A program made the position numbers and the translations under genes. Shown here piece by piece: positions 5,579 to 8,616 of a stretch of DNA of 8,616 nucleotides. Position 1 is the first letter of the stretch. Each line of letters starts with the position of its first letter. The notes beneath the pieces were generated by a model. That model searched no databases. It was given only the letters and a program-made list of their open reading frames with translations, and was not told the origin of the DNA. Origin of the DNA: Bacteroidota bacterium (GTDB taxonomy: Bacteria; Bacteroidota; Bacteroidia; Chitinophagales; Chitinophagaceae); contig JAEVYV010000392.1 of assembly GCA_023392575.1 (NCBI GenBank), forward strand, positions 1 to 8,616. Direction: 5' to 3'.

Positions 5579-5610
5579 AAACCTATAAGGTTTTAAAATC
5601 CTATAGGTTT
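5579..5610 (-). terminator. Hairpin at the end of the aminotransferase gene
   Basis: AAACCTATA (5579-5587) pairs with TATAGGTTT (5602-5610), and the inner bases extend the two 16-base arms with only two mismatches and almost no loop. The hairpin includes the stop codon of the minus-strand aminotransferase gene. The T tract after it is poor (GTTTAGCCCC), so it is a weak or atypical terminator; it may also serve as a boundary that separates the aminotransferase from the ars promoter. Confidence 0.5.
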
Positions 5611-6752
5611 GTCAGTCTTTGAACTGCAGCCTCCAGCGTGGTTTCTTTTTTAGAAAAGCAAAAACGCAGCACCTGGTGGTTGGTTTCATTTTGATAAAAA
5701 GACGAAACCGGAATGGTGGCCACACCATATTCTTTGGTCAGGCGAATGGCAAATTCTTTTTCGGTTTCATCCGATATGGCGGCATAGGAATAAACCTGGA
5801 AATAGCTTCCGAAACTGGGCAAAGCTTTGAATTGGGTTTGCTGCATCAGCGTTTGCAAATAATCTCTTTTTTGCTGCAGAAAAGCGCCCAGATTCAGGTA
5901 TTTATCTTTTTGTTTCAGGTACTGGGCAAGGGCCACTTGTTTGGGCGAATCGCAGGTAAAACAATTGAACTGGTGTATTTTTCGAAACTCTTGCATCAGA
6001 TAAGCAGAAGCGATGCAGTAACCCAGTTTCCAGCCCGTGCAGTGGTATACTTTTCCAAAGGAAAAGCAGACCAGGCTTCTTTCCAGCAGGTCGGGGTATT
6101 TTAAAATGCTTTGGTGCTCCTTGCCATCAAAGATCAGGTGTTCATACACTTCATCGCTGATGATGATGATTTGGGTGTCTTTAACCAGGCTTCGTAAATG
6201 TTCAATATCTTCTTTGCTCAATACACTTCCCGTCGGGTTGTGCGGGGAGTTGATCATGATGGCCCTGGTTTTTTCGGTAATGCGGTTTTTTACCTCGTTC
6301 CAGTTGATCTGATACTCGGGAAAAGTTAACTGAATGGTCACGGCTTTGGCGCCATTCAATTCGATGGCCGGAATGTAGGAATCGTAGGCGGGTTCAAATA
6401 CAATTACTTCATCGCCGGGCTGCAAAATAGTGGTCAGGGCTGTGTATAAAGCATACGTGCCGCCGGGGGTTATGGTGATCTGCGTATCTGCATTGATCGA
6501 ATTGTTGTATAGATCCTGCACCTTTTCGGCAAGCGCTTCCCGCAGCGGCATATAACCATTCATATGCACATACTGATTGTTTCCGCTTTTCATTGCTTCA
6601 TTTACTAAAGCAATCAGCTCTTCACTCATTTCATAATCGGGAAAGCCCTGGCCAAGGTTGATAGCCTTATGTTGAACAGCTAAGGAACTCATCACGGTGA
6701 ATATGGTGGTACCAACACTGGGGAGCTTGGATTGAAGTTGAATGCTTGACAA
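5601..6752 (-). CDS. Methionine aminotransferase-type PLP enzyme (YbdL/MtnE-like)
   Basis: This 383-residue class I/II aminotransferase (PLP fold type I) most resembles YbdL-type enzymes that transaminate methionine and aromatic amino acids, possibly making methionine from 2-oxo-4-methylthiobutyrate in the salvage pathway. Seen: INLGQGFPDY (31-40), Tyr100 in the cofactor-binding TPGGTYALY, NSPHNPTG with Asn172, SDEVYEH with Asp200 and Tyr203, the PLP-binding Lys234 in SFGKVYHCTGWKLGYC, and the carboxylate-binding Arg363 in LRFCFSK. The start is TTG at 6752: no ATG or GTG lies in frame between it and the upstream TAA near 6806. The first in-frame GTG/ATG downstream (residues 20-21) would remove QSKLPSVGTTIFT, which matches the conserved N-terminus of the family. 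Glutamine or kynurenine-oxoglutarate aminotransferase is an alternative name for the same family. It is separated from ridA by a 277-base repeat-rich spacer. Confidence 0.85.
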   Translation of the reverse strand: MSSIQLQSKLPSVGTTIFTVMSSLAVQHKAINLGQGFPDYEMSEELIALVNEAMKSGNNQYVHMNGYMPLREALAEKVQDLYNNSINADTQITITPGGTYALYTALTTILQPGDEVIVFEPAYDSYIPAIELNGAKAVTIQLTFPEYQINWNEVKNRITEKTRAIMINSPHNPTGSVLSKEDIEHLRSLVKDTQIIIISDEVYEHLIFDGKEHQSILKYPDLLERSLVCFSFGKVYHCTGWKLGYCIASAYLMQEFRKIHQFNCFTCDSPKQVALAQYLKQKDKYLNLGAFLQQKRDYLQTLMQQTQFKALPSFGSYFQVYSYAAISDETEKEFAIRLTKEYGVATIPVSSFYQNETNHQVLRFCFSKKETTLEAAVQRLTNL

Positions 6753-6839
6753 GTTAAATGGATTGAGTGGTGAAAAATGAAGAGTAAAATTAACGGATGC
6801 GGCTTAATTGCTATTGCAGATGTCGTCTTTGTTTTTGAA

Positions 6840-6877
6840 CCACATAGGCATCTAAAAACATAAGTAGCCACATAGGC
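6840..6877. repeat. Direct repeat pair CCACATAGGC
   Basis: CCACATAGGC occurs at 6840-6849 and again at 6868-6877, 28 bases apart start to start, with AT-rich spacer. It is part of the 277-base spacer 6753-7029, which lies upstream of the minus-strand aminotransferase and holds no gene I can support. The pair may be part of a dispersed Bacteroidota intergenic repeat; I cannot confirm copy number here. Confidence 0.45.
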
Positions 6878-6904
6878 TTTATTCTATACGGAAATTCTGT
6901 GTGC

Positions 6905-6948
6905 CTGCAATTCTATTGTAGTCGAAGCATTGTACAATAGAATTGCAG
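6905..6948. repeat. Perfect 16-bp inverted repeat with 12-base loop
   Basis: CTGCAATTCTATTGTA (6905-6920) is the exact reverse complement of TACAATAGAATTGCAG (6933-6948); the loop is GTCGAAGCATTG. There is no T tract on either side, so it is not an ordinary terminator. It sits 12 bases before the hairpin-forming dispersed repeat at 6960-6991, and the two may be one composite element. Confidence 0.75.
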
Positions 6949-6959
6949 AATGCAAAAGT

Positions 6960-6991
6960 GTGCGATCCGCCTATTGGCGGACGCAGTGCAA
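6960..6991. repeat. Dispersed palindromic repeat, copy 1
   Basis: This 32-base element starts GTGCGATCCGCCTA and ends CGGACGCAGTGCAA. It matches positions 8173-8204 at 27 of 32 bases on the same strand. TGCGATCCGCC (6961-6971) pairs with GGCGGACGCA (6976-6985) around TATT, a 10-bp stem with one bulged A. Four of the five differences from copy 2 lie at or next to the loop. This is typical of a REP-like intergenic repeat. Confidence 0.65.
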
Positions 6992-7029
6992 GAAAAGCTT
7001 AAAAGGAGCACAACTGCCGGCTGCATAAT

Positions 7030-7425
7030 TTATTTTTCAATTATAGCAGTCGCTTCAATCTCTATTAGGTGCTCCGGAGAAATTAATCCTTTGACTTCGA
7101 TCATGCTGGTGCAGGGCCGGATGTTTTGGAAAACCTCTCCGTGAGCCCGTCCGTATTCCTGCCATTGCGAAATGTCGGTGACAAACATTCTGGTTCGCAC
7201 CACATCCTTTAATTCGGCGCCGGCTTGTTTTAAAACGGCTTCAATTTTTTGAAGAATGAATTTGGTTTGCAGGTAGGCACTGCCCGCACCCATCAAAACA
7301 TTGTTTTCGTCTACTGCTACGGTGCCGGTTACCTCAATCACGTTTCCCACCTTTACCGCACGGCTATAGCCAACAATATCTTCCCACCTGGCGCCGGAGG
7401 AATAATTAATTCTGGTGCTGGACAT
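7030..7425 (-). CDS. RidA-family protein (YjgF/YER057c/UK114) lacking the catalytic Arg
   Basis: RidA proteins hydrolyse reactive imine/enamine products of PLP enzymes, such as 2-aminoacrylate. The 131-residue product carries the subgroup pattern RWEDIVGYSRAVKVGNVIEV (13-32), VTGTVAVDE (32-40), DVVRTRMFVTDISQW (74-88) and LIEIEATAI (120-128). In canonical RidA an Arg follows P-A in a P-A-R-S motif and binds the substrate carboxylate; here the same place reads P104-C105-T106-S107, so the Arg is replaced by Thr. That fits the Rid subfamilies that lack deaminase activity or act on other substrates. Its ATG at 7425 lies 20 bases inside the end of the upstream exonuclease gene, in another frame, pointing to translational coupling. 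The next gene on this strand encodes a PLP aminotransferase, a suggestive but unproven pairing. Confidence 0.85.
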   Translation of the reverse strand: MSSTRINYSSGARWEDIVGYSRAVKVGNVIEVTGTVAVDENNVLMGAGSAYLQTKFILQKIEAVLKQAGAELKDVVRTRMFVTDISQWQEYGRAHGEVFQNIRPCTSMIEVKGLISPEHLIEIEATAIIEK

Positions 7426-8134
7426 ATTTAATGGAAATGTTTTCGGGTTTGATGAGCGGCTGACAATGAAAGCGCAAAAGCACCTGGGCCAAGGTCACCA
7501 CATCTTTTTGACAGTATTCCACAATGCGGCCCAGATCTTTTTCCACCCAGTACACAGAATTCACCATGCTTCCGTCAATGTCGTCTTTGGGCGAAGGAAT
7601 GCCCAATACTTTGGCCAACAGCTTTAAAGAAGTGAAACTTTTATAGTCGCCAAACTTCCACATTTCCATCGTATCCAAATGACGGATCTCCCAGGGCTTG
7701 CGGCCGGCTATTTTTAAGGCTTCAGGAATATCCAGGCCATTGATGATCATGCGGCGGCAGATGTAGGGGTAGTCAAACTCCTTTCCGTTGTGGGCACACA
7801 AAAACTTTTCCGAATCGCCGCTCCACTTTTGCAGCATGTCGGCAAATTCGGAAAGCAATTTTTTTTCATCGTGGCCGTGATAAGATTTGACGACGAGTTT
7901 TTTGTTTTCCCCGTTTCCCTGAATGCAGCCGCAGGAAATGCAGATGATCTTTCCAAACTCGGCATAGATGCTGGCCCTAGGGTAAGCGGATTCGCTGGTT
8001 TCTTCTTCGCGGCCGCGGTTGATGATGCCGGCCTTCAGATCCCAAAGCTCTTTCCAGTCTTCGGGTAAGTGGTTGTAGGTTTCAAATTGCGAAACCGTTT
8101 CTATGTCGAGAAAAAGTATGTTGTTGAAATTCAT
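7406..8134 (-). CDS. DEDDy-type 3'-5' exonuclease (PolB-exonuclease-like)
   Basis: The 242-residue protein has the RNase H-like exonuclease motifs in order: Exo I FLDIET with Asp10 and Glu12, Exo II HNGKEFDYP with Asp121, and Exo III YCQKDVV with Tyr207 and Asp211 in the YxxxD pattern of DEDDy enzymes. Length and the lack of a polymerase part fit the stand-alone 'predicted 3'-5' exonuclease related to the PolB exonuclease domain' family. It should degrade single-stranded DNA or RNA 3' ends using two metal ions; the in vivo substrate is unknown. Extra features are a cysteine cluster CISCGC (65-70) and the conserved IRHLDTMEMWKFGDY (150-164). It starts at the ATG at 8134, 152 bases after the guanylyltransferase gene, and overlaps the following RidA-like gene by 20 bp, so the two probably form an operon. 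Confidence 0.87.
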   Translation of the reverse strand: MNFNNILFLDIETVSQFETYNHLPEDWKELWDLKAGIINRGREEETSESAYPRASIYAEFGKIICISCGCIQGNGENKKLVVKSYHGHDEKKLLSEFADMLQKWSGDSEKFLCAHNGKEFDYPYICRRMIINGLDIPEALKIAGRKPWEIRHLDTMEMWKFGDYKSFTSLKLLAKVLGIPSPKDDIDGSMVNSVYWVEKDLGRIVEYCQKDVVTLAQVLLRFHCQPLIKPENISIKYVQHQN

Positions 8135-8172
8135 AGCACGATTTTAATGTGATTAGCTGGTTTGACGACGAA

Positions 8173-8204
8173 GTGCGATCCGCCTACAATCGGACGCAGC
8201 GCAA
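8173..8204. repeat. Dispersed palindromic repeat, copy 2
   Basis: The 32 bases begin GTGCGATCCGCCTA and end CGGACGCAGCGCAA, 27 of 32 identical to 6960-6991. TGCG plus TCCG (bulged A between) pairs with CGGACGCA around an 8-base loop. It lies in the 152-base spacer between the guanylyltransferase and exonuclease genes, where no promoter or gene is evident. Confidence 0.6.
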
Positions 8205-8267
8205 CGAAACATCAACGTAGTCCTTCTGCAGGGTTCACATCATATACCTAAATTGTAAAGAACGAAC

Positions 8268-8279
8268 CCGGTTAACCGG
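8268..8279. repeat. 12-bp palindrome after the guanylyltransferase gene
   Basis: CCGGTTAACCGG is a perfect 12-bp palindrome, 7 bases after the minus-strand stop codon at 8287-8289. It has no loop and no T tract follows directly on the minus strand, so a terminator role is doubtful. Confidence 0.35.
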
Positions 8280-8286
8280 TAGCGCA

Positions 8287-8616
8287 TTATAAAAACTTTT
8301 CTCCTTTATTGCGCTTCACTTCGGCCACGTAATTTTTGATCTCCTGTTCTTTGTCCTTTTGGCAAATCAGCAGCACATCTTTGGTATCGGCAACAATATA
8401 ATCTTCCAGCCCCTGCAACACCACCAGTTTTTTATCCGGCACATGCACCACGCATTTTTTGGCATCAAACACAATCACATGATTGCCGGCCACGGCATTT
8501 TCAAAATAATCTTTTTCCATGTTTTCCCAGGCGCTGTTCCAGGTTCCCAAATCGCTCCAGCCAAAAGATGCCGGGATGACATAAACATTGTCGGCTTTTT
8601 CCATCACCCCGAAATC
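8287..8616 (-). CDS. manC: Mannose-1-phosphate guanylyltransferase, C-terminal part (partial)
   Basis: The gene runs off the right edge, so only its last 109 codons are present; the 5' end lies beyond 8616. The enzyme joins GTP and mannose-1-phosphate to make GDP-mannose for surface polysaccharides and glycoproteins. The visible start DFGVMEKADNVYVIP continues with SFGWSDLGTW, the conserved C-terminal signature of the ManC nucleotidyltransferase domain, and then a left-handed beta-helix-like segment (NHVIVFDAKKCVVHVPDKKL, LEDYIVADTKDVLLICQKDK). It ends shortly after that segment, so there is no fused phosphomannose isomerase domain as found in long ManC/AlgA proteins. The in-frame GTG-ATG at 8607-8602 is internal, not a start. 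Confidence 0.88.
   Translation of the reverse strand, partial: DFGVMEKADNVYVIPASFGWSDLGTWNSAWENMEKDYFENAVAGNHVIVFDAKKCVVHVPDKKLVVLQGLEDYIVADTKDVLLICQKDKEQEIKNYVAEVKRNKGEKFL

Noticed and set aside
5619..6104. 161-codon plus-strand frame inside the aminotransferase gene
   Set aside because: Antisense shadow of a well-supported PLP enzyme; composition is low-quality and no motif is seen.
6840..6877. CRISPR array
   Set aside because: Only two 10-base repeats with a single 18-base spacer and no cas genes; far too small and not of CRISPR form.
6905..6948. Perfect inverted repeat as a terminator of the RidA-like gene
   Set aside because: No T tract follows on the minus strand, and it lies about 80 bases beyond the stop codon; classed as a repeat instead.

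Overview
The window looks like a chromosomal segment of a Bacteroidota bacterium, plausibly Chitinophagaceae or a relative. Start codons have no clear Shine-Dalgarno sequences. Two predicted secreted proteins have signal peptides ending in an 'A|Q' junction. A clear Bacteroidota-type promoter (TTTG, 17-21 nt, TATATTTG) lies in front of arsR. The assignment rests on these traits and protein flavour, not on a database search.

Layout, left to right. Positions 1-141 are an AT-rich leader with a perfect DnaA-box-like 9-mer. nadA (142-1149, +) encodes quinolinate synthase and ends at a strong intrinsic terminator (1173-1199). Positions 1200-2927 form an AT-richer accessory stretch. It holds a secreted OmpA-C-domain protein (1459-2310) bracketed by palindromes and matching short motifs, a small two-helix membrane protein (2519-2767) and a possible gene remnant (2779-2880). 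A secreted TolB/PD40 beta-propeller protein follows (2928-3842, +). Twelve bases later, convergently, lies the end of an arsenic operon on the minus strand: arsR (5511-5176), arsM (5157-4318) and arsC (4247-3855). No efflux pump gene is present between these genes or after arsC.

Upstream of arsR, still on the minus strand, are a methionine-aminotransferase-type PLP enzyme (6752-5601, TTG start), a repeat-rich spacer (6753-7029), a RidA-family protein lacking the usual catalytic Arg (7425-7030), and a DEDDy 3'-5' exonuclease (8134-7406) whose end overlaps the RidA start by 20 bp. A second short spacer carries another copy of the same repeat. The window ends inside the C-terminal part of a mannose-1-phosphate guanylyltransferase (8616-8287).

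How genes may work together: ArsC reduces arsenate to arsenite, ArsM methylates arsenite, and ArsR probably represses the operon from a long palindrome that overlaps the -7 box. The exonuclease and RidA-like genes look translationally coupled. The other genes appear to be unlinked housekeeping or accessory functions. The least explained material is the set of palindromic and dispersed repeats around 1218-1428, 2319-2421, 6840-6991 and 8173-8204.
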